From NCBI RefSeq assembly GCF_014648435.1, contig NZ_BMRC01000005.1, forward strand, positions 518,463 to 582,462: DNA of 64,000 nt, given 5' to 3'. Every line of letters begins with the position of its first letter. Within the stretch, counting starts at the first letter, position 1. Position numbers and translations under genes: made by a program. This DNA comes from Nonomuraea spiralis. Its GTDB lineage: Bacteria; Actinomycetota; Actinomycetes; Streptosporangiales; Streptosporangiaceae. Of this stretch, positions 17,640 through 26,156 are shown one piece after another. The notes under the pieces were generated by a model that was not told the DNA's origin, made no database searches, and saw nothing but the letters and a program-made list of their open reading frames with translations.

Positions 17640-20600
17640 GCCGCCGCTGCTGCTGTCGGCGGCCGACGCCCGGGTGCTGCTGGTCGGCACCGGCCGCCAT
17701 CAGCAGGCGGCCAAGCTGGGCGACGTACCCGCGGTGGCGCGGACGGTCGCGGACCTGTCGGACGCGCTGGTGGAACGGGCCGGTGTCGCTCGGGAGGCGA
17801 TCACCGAACTGATCGACCCGGACGACCCGCGCACGCTGGCCGACGCCGTCGACCGGTTCAGCCAGGGCCGGCCGGACGTTCTGTTCCTCTACTACGTCGG
17901 CCATGGGCTGATCGGTCCGCAGCACACGCTCCACCTGGCCACCAGCCGGACCGTCGACCTCACCAAGGGGTCGGCCACCTACCAGGCGCTGCCCTACCAG
18001 GAGGTCTACGACCTGCTGTCGCGCAGCCGCGCCCGGCTGACCATCGTGGTGCTCGACTGCTGCCACGGAGGCATGGCCGAGGCGTGGCCGGGCAGCTATC
18101 TGCTCACCGCGACCAGCCGGGAGGATCAGGCCTGGGCGGTGCCGGGAGAGGAGCACACGGCGTTCGGCGGGGCGCTCATCCGGGTGCTGCGCGAAGGCGA
18201 TCCGGCCGCGCCGCCCGTGCTCACCATCGAGGACGTCTACCGCTGCCTGACCCGCGCTCTCGACGGGCGTCCTCGGCCGCACCGCGTCGCGGCCGACTCC
18301 GGCGCGCGCCTGCCCTTCGCCGTCAACGCCGCCCGGCCGCGTCAGGAGCGTGCGCTCTCCGCCGTCGCGTCCGGCGGGGACGAGCACTGCCCCTATCCGG
18401 GGGTCCGCCCGTTCGGTGTGGACGAGGAGGCGTTCTTCTTCGGCCGCGACGATCTGACCGGACGGCTGATCGACCGGTTGGAGCGGCGGGACGGCGTGCC
18501 GCTGCTGGTGGTCGGGCCGTCGGGGGCCGGGAAGTCGTCGGTGTTGCGGGCGGGGTTGCTCAACGCGTGGGGCGCGCGACCGTACATGATCATGAAACCG
18601 GGGGCGGAGCCGCGCGTTCCGGGTGGTGTTCCGGACGGCGGGCTGCTGGTCGTCGACCAGTTCGAGGAGGTCTTCACCCTCTGCGCGGACGAGCCGCGCC
18701 GCCGCGCCTTCGTCGCGGATCTGGTGCGGCTCTGTGACCGCGCCCATGTCGTGCTCGGGCTGCGCGCCGACTTCTTCAGTCACTGTACGGACTTCACCGA
18801 GCTCGTCCCGGCCCTGCGCCACCCCGAACCGGTCGCCGCGATGACCGAGGAGCAGCTGCGCGAGGTCATCGCCAAACCTGCCCTGGCCACCGGACTCACC
18901 CTGGAGGACGGCCTGGTCGGCCTGCTCCTGGAGGACGTGGCCTCCGCAGGGATCTCCCTGCCGCTCCTCTCGCACGCCCTCTTCGCCACCTGGCTCCGCC
19001 ACGCCGACGGCGTGCTCACCCTGCGGGCGTACCGCGCGACCGGCGGCATCGCCAGCTCCCTGGCCGTGGCCGCCGACAGGGTGCTCGACTCGTTGCCGGA
19101 GGCGGACCTGCGCATCGCCCGCACGATCCTGCTCCGGCTGGTAAGGCTCGGCACGGGCACCGAGGACACCCGCAGCCGGGTGCCCATCGGCGAACTTCCC
19201 GGCCGCCACGTGCTCGACGTCCTGGTCGAGGCCCGCCTGGTGACCGTGGACGAGGACAACGCCGAAATCGTCCACGACGCGCTCATCCGCAGCTGGCCCC
19301 GGCTCCGCGGCTGGATCGAGGCCGACCGTGCCGACCTCACCGTTCAGCACCGGCTGGCCGACGACGCCGCCCAATGGAACGCCGCGGGGCGCCAGCCCGG
19401 CTACCTCTACTCCGCGCCCAGACTGGCCGCCGTCGGCCCGGTCCGCGACCGTCTCGCCGACGAGACCACCCTGAGCGCGACCACGCTGGCCTTCCTGCAC
19501 GCCTGCGACCGGGCGGTCGCGCGGGCGGCCCGAGTCCGGCGTACGGTCATCGGCCTGCTCGCCGGGCTGACCGTACTGTCTGTGGCGGCGGCGGGCATCG
19601 CCGTCGTGTCGGCGAACACCGTGGCCGCCGAGCGGGACAACACCCTCTCCCGGCAGTTCGCCCAGACGAGTGCCGACCTGATCCAGACCGAGCCGGAGTC
19701 GGCCCGCTGGCTCGCCGCCGAAGCCTGGCACCTCGCGCACACCCCGGAGGCCCGGTACAGCCTGTTCAACGCGCTGGCCCACCCGATCAGGATCGTGCTC
19801 AACCCTGGTGTGCGGACCAACGCCGCGGTCTTCAGTCCCGACGGGCGTCTGGTGGCCATCGGGACCGACACCGGCGCCGTCGAGTTCTGGGACACCCGTA
19901 CGTATCAGCAGGTGGGGGAGACCATCGACGCCCACGACCGGCCGGTGAACGCGCTGGCCTTCCGCCCGGACGGCCGGGTCGTGGTCAGCGCCGGTGCTGA
20001 CGGAGTGGTCCGCCGCTGGTCGGTGCCCACCGGGAAGCCTGTGGGCGGCCCGATCGACGTGGGTACGGGCCAGCTCTTCGACGTGGCCTTCGGCCCTCAC
20101 GTGCTGGCCACGGCCGGTGAGGACGGAGCCGTACGCCTGTGGGACGACCGTACGGGTGCGCCGACGGGCGCCGCGTTCGTGGGCGGCAGTCCCGTCAACG
20201 CGCTGGCGTTCAACGGGACCGTACTGGCCGGAGGCGACCGGAACGGCACCTTGAGGCTCTGGGACGTGGCCACGCACAAGACCATCGGGCGGCCTCTCGC
20301 CACGAAGGGAAGCCCCGTCACCGATCTCGCCTTCCGTGACCGAGCCCTTCTGGCCACGTACGCCGACGGGTACCTCCGGACGTGGGACGCACTCCGCCTT
20401 CGTCCGATCGGTCAGGCCCGGCAGGTCGGAGCCGTCAAGTTCAGCGCGGACGGCCAAAGTCTCGCAGTACCCTCGGACCGTCTCATCGAGATCCAGGACG
20501 GACTCTTCCGTACACGGGCCAGAATTCCGGCGAGCGCCCACGATCCACTGGGCTTCGACTCCAGTCCGGACGGCCGGACGTTGGTCACCGCGACCATCGA

Positions 20601-21849
20601 CGGCAGCGCCCTGTGGCGTATCGACACCCATTACCCGCGCGGTGCTCCACTCGCGGTCAGCGACCAGCGGATCACCGCAACGGCGTTCAGCCCCGACGGG
20701 CGCCTCCTGGCGACGGCCGGTGCCGACGTCCGTCTCTGGGACACCACCACCTGGAAAGAGACCGGCCGGCTGACCGGCCACGCGAAACAGGCGACCGGGC
20801 TCACCTTCACCGCCGACGGTCGGCGCCTGGCGACCGTCGGCGACGACGGCACCCTCCGCCTCTGGGACGTGTCCACACGCCGGCAGATCGGGCAGCCCTT
20901 CTGGGGGCACAAGGGGTCGATCGTCGCCGTGGCGGTGAGCCCTGATCAGCGCACGCTCGTGACCGTGGGCGCCGGCGATTCGGTACGCCTCTGGAGCACG
21001 GCCACCCACCGAGAGGCGGCCCCGGGCATCGCCGGGCCCTCCGAGTCGTTCGACGACGTGGCCTTCAGCCCCGACGGACGCAGGTTCGTCGTCGCGGGAA
21101 GAACGATACGCGTGTTCGACGCGCACACCTTCCGCCCGCTCCTCACGGTCGACGCCCGCTCGTTCCCGGTGATCAGAACCGCCTTCGACGCCGACGGCAG
21201 CCGCCTGGTGACCGCCGGCGCCGACGGAACCGCCCGGATCTGGAAGGTGGACGGGTCCGGCCTGGTGGCGGAGGGCGAACCGCTGACCGGCCACACCGGC
21301 CGGGTGTTGTCGGCGGCCTTCGGCCGGAGTGGTCAGGTGGTCGTGACCTCGGGGGCTGACGGCACCACGCGGGTGTGGGACGTCACCACGCACCGCCAGA
21401 TCGGCGCGTCCCTGACCGGCCTCCCCGGTGAGGCCCAGACCGTGGCCATCGACCCCGGCGAGACGACGGTCGTCACCGGGGACGCCAAGGGAAACATCCA
21501 CCGGTGGGAAGTCGGCCGCTCGGCCGACCCGTTCGCCGACGTCTGCCGGATCAGCCGCCGGCCGGTCCTCGACGGCCGGGTGGACGACCGCCGGCTCGAC
21601 ATGACATTCGAAGAGGTCTGCCCTGATGAAGCCACGTCTCAGCCCTCTCGCGGCCTTGCCCTTGCTGATCGTGGCGGGATGCTCGGCACCGCCCGCCACG
21701 TCGGCCGCCTCCCCGCCCCGCCCGTCTCCGACATCGACGGAGAGCGCGCCGGTCACCCTGTCGGGACAGGTGCGCTCCGTCGGCGCCCTCTTCCGGGTCT
21801 CGAAGGGCGACACGGTGCACTGCGCGGCGACCGCCGTACAGTCCCGTAG
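17632..21849 (+). CDS. Caspase-like protease / STAND ATPase / TM / WD40 protein
   Basis: 1405 codons. A caspase-fold peptidase C14 domain (about 10-235) has catalytic His91 (YYVGHG) and Cys144 (LDCCHGG). A STAND-type P-loop NTPase (about 255-640) has GPSGAGKSS at 295-303 and Walker B LLVVDQFEE near 338-346. One membrane helix follows at about 640-662, then a WD40 propeller region (about 715-1310) with repeated FSPDGR...LRLWD units. GTG start at 17632 overlaps the EACC1 stop. The topology puts the propeller across the membrane from the protease, so an outside or membrane cue could trigger the ATPase and caspase. The frame runs 224 bp into the next gene; the last 74 residues are low quality and look like read-through after a lost stop near 21624. 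Confidence 0.92.
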   Translation: MDEPPLLLSAADARVLLVGTGRHQQAAKLGDVPAVARTVADLSDALVERAGVAREAITELIDPDDPRTLADAVDRFSQGRPDVLFLYYVGHGLIGPQHTLHLATSRTVDLTKGSATYQALPYQEVYDLLSRSRARLTIVVLDCCHGGMAEAWPGSYLLTATSREDQAWAVPGEEHTAFGGALIRVLREGDPAAPPVLTIEDVYRCLTRALDGRPRPHRVAADSGARLPFAVNAARPRQERALSAVASGGDEHCPYPGVRPFGVDEEAFFFGRDDLTGRLIDRLERRDGVPLLVVGPSGAGKSSVLRAGLLNAWGARPYMIMKPGAEPRVPGGVPDGGLLVVDQFEEVFTLCADEPRRRAFVADLVRLCDRAHVVLGLRADFFSHCTDFTELVPALRHPEPVAAMTEEQLREVIAKPALATGLTLEDGLVGLLLEDVASAGISLPLLSHALFATWLRHADGVLTLRAYRATGGIASSLAVAADRVLDSLPEADLRIARTILLRLVRLGTGTEDTRSRVPIGELPGRHVLDVLVEARLVTVDEDNAEIVHDALIRSWPRLRGWIEADRADLTVQHRLADDAAQWNAAGRQPGYLYSAPRLAAVGPVRDRLADETTLSATTLAFLHACDRAVARAARVRRTVIGLLAGLTVLSVAAAGIAVVSANTVAAERDNTLSRQFAQTSADLIQTEPESARWLAAEAWHLAHTPEARYSLFNALAHPIRIVLNPGVRTNAAVFSPDGRLVAIGTDTGAVEFWDTRTYQQVGETIDAHDRPVNALAFRPDGRVVVSAGADGVVRRWSVPTGKPVGGPIDVGTGQLFDVAFGPHVLATAGEDGAVRLWDDRTGAPTGAAFVGGSPVNALAFNGTVLAGGDRNGTLRLWDVATHKTIGRPLATKGSPVTDLAFRDRALLATYADGYLRTWDALRLRPIGQARQVGAVKFSADGQSLAVPSDRLIEIQDGLFRTRARIPASAHDPLGFDSSPDGRTLVTATIDGSALWRIDTHYPRGAPLAVSDQRITATAFSPDGRLLATAGADVRLWDTTTWKETGRLTGHAKQATGLTFTADGRRLATVGDDGTLRLWDVSTRRQIGQPFWGHKGSIVAVAVSPDQRTLVTVGAGDSVRLWSTATHREAAPGIAGPSESFDDVAFSPDGRRFVVAGRTIRVFDAHTFRPLLTVDARSFPVIRTAFDADGSRLVTAGADGTARIWKVDGSGLVAEGEPLTGHTGRVLSAAFGRSGQVVVTSGADGTTRVWDVTTHRQIGASLTGLPGEAQTVAIDPGETTVVTGDAKGNIHRWEVGRSADPFADVCRISRRPVLDGRVDDRRLDMTFEEVCPDEATSQPSRGLALADRGGMLGTARHVGRLPAPPVSDIDGERAGHPVGTGALRRRPLPGLEGRHGALRGDRRTVP

Positions 21850-22537
21850 GCAAAACCTGATCATGACCTCGGCACGCTGCCTCGTCGACCTGCGCACCCG
21901 CAAGAAGCACGAGGACCTGGTCTTCATCCCGCAGTACCATGACAAGATCGCTCCACGCGGCGTCTACCTGCTGAAAGACCTGTTCGTCCCGTCAGGTTTC
22001 CTGGACGACACCAGCGACCCCGCCTACGACTACGGCTTCGCCACCGTCTACAACGGCGCCGGCTCCCACCCGTCCGGCCGCGCCGTGGACCTGGGCCCCC
22101 TCGGCAGCAACGTGCCCACCCAGGGCCTTGCCTGGAACCGCCGCATCGGCAGCAAGTACCACGCCTTCGGCTACCCCCGGACCTCCACCGGAGAGCCCCG
22201 GCTCTTCCCCGGCAGCGCTTTGCAGTGGTGTGAGGGCCCCTCCGGCCGGATGTCCGGTCATGAGGCCCTCACCATCAAGTGCCGCATCGACCGCATGGCC
22301 TCCGGCGGTCCGGTGATCGACGATTTCGAGCAGCGCCGAGGCATCGGCAACGTGGTCGGCGTCGTCAGCGACCTTCTCGGCGACACCCCCGGCAACCGGC
22401 CGGACGGCCTGGCGTTCGCCTACTTCAACTCCCAGTTCGCCTATCTCTACGCGAAGGCCGCCGCCCGTACCACTGGACAGCCCGATTTGGCCGCCATGAA
22501 GCCCATCCTCGACAAACTGCACCTGAAGCCGGATTGA
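21626..22537 (+). CDS. Trypsin-fold lipoprotein with the catalytic His replaced by Arg
   Basis: 303 residues. Lipoprotein signal with lipobox IVAGC (Cys19). Chymotrypsin-like order of motifs: Cys66/Cys85 pair, TSARC at 81-85 where active relatives have TAAHC, an Asp in AYDYGF (Asp135) and the Ser in ASGGPV (Ser226). The codon CGC replaces the expected CAC for the catalytic His, so hydrolytic activity is doubtful. The ATG overlaps an out-of-frame TGA (TGATG at 21624-21628), the normal coupling junction with the caspase gene. Probably an extracytoplasmic third component of the cassette, acting as a binding protein if inactive. Confidence 0.87.
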   Translation: MKPRLSPLAALPLLIVAGCSAPPATSAASPPRPSPTSTESAPVTLSGQVRSVGALFRVSKGDTVHCAATAVQSRRQNLIMTSARCLVDLRTRKKHEDLVFIPQYHDKIAPRGVYLLKDLFVPSGFLDDTSDPAYDYGFATVYNGAGSHPSGRAVDLGPLGSNVPTQGLAWNRRIGSKYHAFGYPRTSTGEPRLFPGSALQWCEGPSGRMSGHEALTIKCRIDRMASGGPVIDDFEQRRGIGNVVGVVSDLLGDTPGNRPDGLAFAYFNSQFAYLYAKAAARTTGQPDLAAMKPILDKLHLKPD

Positions 22538-22568
22538 CCCGCCGAGCGGGAACGGCTCGAGGCTGTGC

Positions 22569-22766
22569 TCACCGGGTGACCGCTCCCACGTTCCCGGACA
22601 AAACGCCCACGGAACGCTCGCCGACCCCCGCCGTCGTGCCCGTCGCCAGGTCGTACAGCATCGCGATCGGCACGCCGCTCTTGTACCGGTCCGGCTCGTA
22701 CACCCTGAGTTGCACCAGCACGTGCTCGTCGAGCATCCCGACGCACCACTGCGCGTCGCACTGCAC
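22569..22766 (-). CDS. Unidentified small reading frame
   Basis: A 65-codon frame (GTG start at 22766; it stays open further upstream without another good start) with coding-like composition: CDAQWCVGMLDEHVLVQL, then YKSGVPIAMLYDL. No ribosome site or family recognised. It may be the end of a decayed gene between the protease lipoprotein and the hydrolase at 22824. Confidence 0.3.
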   Translation of the reverse strand: MQCDAQWCVGMLDEHVLVQLRVYEPDRYKSGVPIAMLYDLATGTTAGVGERSVGVLSGNVGAVTR

Positions 22767-22823
22767 CGCCCGTCCGACGCGGTCATGACGCTCTCGGGGC
22801 CGGTCAGAGTCGGCGCGGCCCGT

Positions 22824-23666
22824 TCAGGCGCCGGACCAGAGGGCGGTGAGCAGGGCGTTCAGCCGCTCCGGCGCCTCGACGTGCGGGTAGTGGGCGCTGC
22901 CCGGCACCTGCTCGTGCCGGGCTCCGATCCGCTCGGCCGTGACCCGTGCGCAGGCCATGAGAGGTACGCCGCCGCGTTCCCGGTACGGCCCGGGGGCGTC
23001 CTCCCAGGTGCCCGAGACGACCAGCTTGGGGAAGGCCGCCGCCCGCAGCGCCGGCAGCGGGAGGCCCGCCTCCCAGCAGACACGTTCGCGCAGTGCCGTG
23101 GCGGCCGCGCGCAACCGCCGATCGCCCGTCTCCGGCTCCGGCGTGCCGGCCGAGCCGGCGGCGGCCCGCAGCCACTCCTCCGGCGTCAGGCCGGGAAGGT
23201 CGGGAAGGTCGGCGTAGGCGGCGCGGTTGGCACGCAGCGCCTCGGCCACGGCGGGGTGGTCGGCGGCCGCCTGGTAGCAGCCTGGCTCGATCAAGGTGAG
23301 CGAGCGCACCGCCTCCGGCCTGCGCGCCGCCGCGATCATGGCTCCGACGGCGCCGTAGGAGTGGCCGACCAGGTGCGCGCCCGCGCCGAGGAGTTCGGCG
23401 ACGTCGTCGGCGTCGGCCAGGTAGTCGCCGGGGAACCTGTCCCCGGCGTCCGGGCTGCCGCCGCAGCCCCGGCGGTCCATCAGGAGCAGGCGGAACCGGC
23501 CGGCCAGCGGGCGTTGCGCCGCGAACCCGTACACCGGGTCGTCGCCCCAGCTCGTGGAGCCGTGTACGAAGACCGCCCGCGGCCCGGACTCAGGGCCGAG
23601 CGCGGTCACGTGTACGTCGCCCGGCAGCGGGCCGTTCGCTCTGAACAGCGGGGTGGGGATGGACAT
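22824..23666 (-). CDS. Alpha/beta hydrolase
   Basis: 280 residues. Nucleophile elbow GHSYGAVG (Ser near residue 101), oxyanion loop VHGSTSWGDD, and the His in SAHYPHVEAPERL near the end; a Ser-Asp-His hydrolase of the general esterase/peptidase group, cytoplasmic. Divergent from the TetR gene at 23753, with two TTAAAC-type palindromes covering its start region. Probably a detoxifying hydrolase switched on when the repressor releases. Confidence 0.85.
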   Translation of the reverse strand: MSIPTPLFRANGPLPGDVHVTALGPESGPRAVFVHGSTSWGDDPVYGFAAQRPLAGRFRLLLMDRRGCGGSPDAGDRFPGDYLADADDVAELLGAGAHLVGHSYGAVGAMIAAARRPEAVRSLTLIEPGCYQAAADHPAVAEALRANRAAYADLPDLPGLTPEEWLRAAAGSAGTPEPETGDRRLRAAATALRERVCWEAGLPLPALRAAAFPKLVVSGTWEDAPGPYRERGGVPLMACARVTAERIGARHEQVPGSAHYPHVEAPERLNALLTALWSGA

Positions 23667-23677
23667 CCGACTCCTCC

Positions 23678-23712
23678 TTAAACAGTGTTTAATAGCCTTG
23701 AACGTTGTATAA
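23678..23712. promoter_or_regulatory. Paired TetR operators upstream of hydrolase
   Basis: A perfect palindrome TTAAACAGTGTTTAA (23678-23692) is followed by the imperfect copy TTGAACGTTGTATAA (23698-23712), starting 20 bp later. The sites lie between the divergent hydrolase and TetR genes in an AT-rich patch. Confidence 0.75.
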
Positions 23713-23752
23713 GGCAGTCGGAAGGTGACGTCAAGGCGGGTAGGGTGATCGC

Positions 23753-24481
23753 GTGCCGTCGTCAGAGTCCTCCGGCGGGTCCGTGTGGCTGCGTCCCGAG
23801 CGGCCGCCGCGCGACCGCCGGCTCACCCGCGGGCGGATCGTCGACGTGGCGGTCGCCGTGCTCGACGCCGAGGGTCATCGCGGCCTGTCCATGCGCCGCG
23901 TCGCCACCGAGCTCGGGGTGACCGCCGGGTCGCTGTACTGGTACGTCGACACCAAGGACGACCTGCTGGAGCTGGCCCTCGACCGCGTGCTGGCCGAGGT
24001 CCGCGCCGGCGCCGGCACGTCCGACTGGCGTGACGGCCTGGCCGCGCTGGCCCGCAGCAACCGAGCCATGCTGCTGCGCCACCGGTGGGCCCTGTCCGAG
24101 CTGACCGTCAGGCCCAACCTCGGCCCCAACGCGCTCGCCCTGGCCGAGACCGGGCTGCGCCTGCTGGAGCGTGCCGGGTTCGCCGGCCCCGACCTCGACG
24201 CCGCCATGGCCGCCGTCAACGACCACGTGGTCGGCGCGGTCATCGCGGAGGCCGCCTGGCGCGACACGCTGGCCCGCATGAGCGGGACCGGGTCCGGCTG
24301 GGACGAGCGGGCGGCCGAGTACCTGCGCCAGGCCGCCGAACGCCACCCGACGCTGGCCGGCCGGATGGCCGCCACGGGCGAGATCGACGTCGAACGCGAG
24401 AGCGAGCGGCGCTTCGCGTTCGGCCTCGGCTGTCTCCTGGACGGCCTCGCCGTCCGGTGCGCGACCCCGTCCCCGTCATAG
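23753..24481 (+). CDS. TetR-family regulator with TetR_C domain
   Basis: 242 residues from GTG 23753. The N-terminal HTH at about residues 38-60 (SMRRVATELGVTAGSLYWYV) is preceded by a 20-residue basic extension with RPERPPRDRRLTRG. The C-terminal domain, with an MLLRHRWALSELTVRPN helix, matches TetR_C regulators of antibiotic or hydrolase genes. Divergent control of the hydrolase at 22824 through the paired palindromes is likely. Confidence 0.9.
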   Translation: MPSSESSGGSVWLRPERPPRDRRLTRGRIVDVAVAVLDAEGHRGLSMRRVATELGVTAGSLYWYVDTKDDLLELALDRVLAEVRAGAGTSDWRDGLAALARSNRAMLLRHRWALSELTVRPNLGPNALALAETGLRLLERAGFAGPDLDAAMAAVNDHVVGAVIAEAAWRDTLARMSGTGSGWDERAAEYLRQAAERHPTLAGRMAATGEIDVERESERRFAFGLGCLLDGLAVRCATPSPS

Positions 24482-24556
24482 CGCCGGGGCGGGCGCGACT
24501 CCTGGTGGCCGGTCACGCAGAAGCGGCGCTCGATCAAGGTGCCATGATCAGGCCCT

Positions 24557-24938
24557 ATGGACGTCGATGGCTTCTGGGCACTGGTCGAACGCTCCGCGCA
24601 GGAGACCGTCACCAAAGAGGAGAGGGTGGGCCGGCTTCGAGTCGTTCGCGTACGCGGCCTGCCAGGCGTACGAGCGGGTCATGGGGGACGACACGGCCCA
24701 CCCGGGCGAAGCCGTCCAGGCACGCGGAATCACCAGCGTCTTCCCCTTCCTGAGCCATCTCGCAGAGCCCGAGGACGAGCCATGGGAGTTCAGCGACAGG
24801 GCCGAGTACACACGCCGGCTCCCCGGCCTGGCCCGCCGCTACGGCATCACCGACGAGCCTCAGGAGCACGACAAGCCGAGCCCCGCCCGCATCCGCCGCA
24901 CCCCTTGGCCCTACGGCCCGGCACGGGGCGGAGCGTGA
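24557..24938 (+). pseudogene. DUF4240 protein relic
   Basis: The first 16 residues (MDVDGFWALVERSAQE) match the start of DUF4240 proteins, then the frame is lost. From about 24632 another frame reads FESFAYAACQAYERVMG, which is the C-terminal part of the same family, up to the stop at 24938. Roughly 100 central residues are missing. I read it as an internal deletion with frameshift. Confidence 0.6.
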
Positions 24939-24970
24939 GGGTGTCCGGCCTGTTGGCAGCTCGAAGGTGC

Positions 24971-26056
24971 TCAGCGCAGTACGGCAGTCAGCAGGTCGGC
25001 GCCCAGCGTCGTCAGGTCGGGGAGATTGAGGGTGTAACGGACGTAACGACCGTGCCGCCGGGACGTGAGCAGGCCCGCGCGGCGCAGGACGGCGAGGTGG
25101 CGGGAGACCTCCGGGGGCGAGAGTTCCCAGGCGTGGGCCAGCTCACCGGTGGTGTGCGGGCCGCGGGCCAGGGTGCGCAGCAGCCGTAGCCGTACCGGAT
25201 GGGCGAGTGCCTCCAGCCGTAGCGTCACCGTTTCCAGGGACACCGGCTCCGACGGACTCGCCTCGGCCACGGGGTACTGAACCACCGGCTGCCATCCGGG
25301 CGCGTGGACCACCACCAGGTGCGGGCGGCCGAAGACGCTGGGGAGGAAGGTGACTCCGGCACTGTCGGCGGCGGTCGCGTTGTCCTGCAGCTTGTCCACG
25401 ATGATGCAGTTGCCGTCCGGCGCCAGGGCGATCGCGCCGGAGACGGACGCGAGTGCCGCCCCGATGCCCTGGCGCTTCAGCAGGTCGTTCTTCAGGCGCA
25501 GGTCGGTGGCGAGTTGCACGGCGACGCCCGCCCAGGCGGCGTCGAAGAAGGCCTCGGCGCACTGTTCGAGGGTGTGGCGCACCCGCGCCCGTACGGCGGC
25601 CGGGTCCGCGAGCAGCCGTTCCGCGAAGGCCTCCTGAAGGGGGCCGCGGGCCTGGGCCAGGTCGAGGGCCCGGTCGCGTGCCGTCGCGTCGGCGAGCGGC
25701 GACGGCGCGGCGAAGTGGACCCGGTTGCTGCCGCACGTGGTGATGAGCGCGGCAGTCACGTAGGTTTCGTCGTCGATCCGGTCCACGTCGTCCAGTTCCT
25801 CGGCGAGGGTCGGCCGAGGACGCGCGGGGACCAGAAAGTCGGCTCGTGAGGAACGCCAGAGGAACTCCGCCTCCCGCAACCGCTCGGCCAGCTCCGGCCG
25901 CAGCCCGGCCCAGACGTCCCCGGCCCAGCCGGCGAGTTGCGGGTGATGCCCGGGTTCGGCCAGCACGTGCAACATCGCGGTCAGCTCGGCCAGCGGGGAG
26001 GCGGCGAACCGCAGCCGCCCGGACGGCAGCCCGCCGATGTCGATCCTCAACGTCAT
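24971..26056 (-). CDS. ArsR/SmtB-type regulator with N-terminal DUF5937 sensor
   Basis: 361 residues. An N-terminal DUF5937 domain (about 1-240) opens with MTLRIDIGGLPSGRLRFAAS. A C-terminal winged HTH of the ArsR class (about 270-350) contains HTTGELAHAWELSPPEVSRH and the wing TSRRHGRYVRYTL. No metal-binding CVC motif, so a small-molecule ligand sensed by the large N-terminal domain is more likely. Divergent from the MFS gene at 26157 across a 17-bp palindrome. Confidence 0.87.
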   Translation of the reverse strand: MTLRIDIGGLPSGRLRFAASPLAELTAMLHVLAEPGHHPQLAGWAGDVWAGLRPELAERLREAEFLWRSSRADFLVPARPRPTLAEELDDVDRIDDETYVTAALITTCGSNRVHFAAPSPLADATARDRALDLAQARGPLQEAFAERLLADPAAVRARVRHTLEQCAEAFFDAAWAGVAVQLATDLRLKNDLLKRQGIGAALASVSGAIALAPDGNCIIVDKLQDNATAADSAGVTFLPSVFGRPHLVVVHAPGWQPVVQYPVAEASPSEPVSLETVTLRLEALAHPVRLRLLRTLARGPHTTGELAHAWELSPPEVSRHLAVLRRAGLLTSRRHGRYVRYTLNLPDLTTLGADLLTAVLR

Positions 26057-26097
26057 CCCCTCATCATCGCTGGTCGGATGGCCGACGACCGCGTCGA

Positions 26098-26114
26098 TTG
26101 ACGGTGTCCGTCAA
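26098..26114. promoter_or_regulatory. Operator between DUF5937-ArsR regulator and MFS gene
   Basis: TTGACGGTGTCCGTCAA is a perfect inverted repeat (7-bp arms, 3-bp spacer) midway between the divergent starts at 26056 and 26157. Its left arm could double as a -35 hexamer (TTGACG) of the MFS promoter, so binding would block it. Confidence 0.75.
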
Positions 26115-26156
26115 CTGACACGGTCGAGCCCGGCGGCCGAACGCACTGTTGACGCC

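Noticed and set aside
17587..21945. Long minus-strand frame of 1452 codons opposite the caspase-WD40 gene
   Set aside because: High-GC third positions keep antisense frames open; its translation is Arg/Gly/Asp-rich with no domain, while the plus strand has clear motifs.
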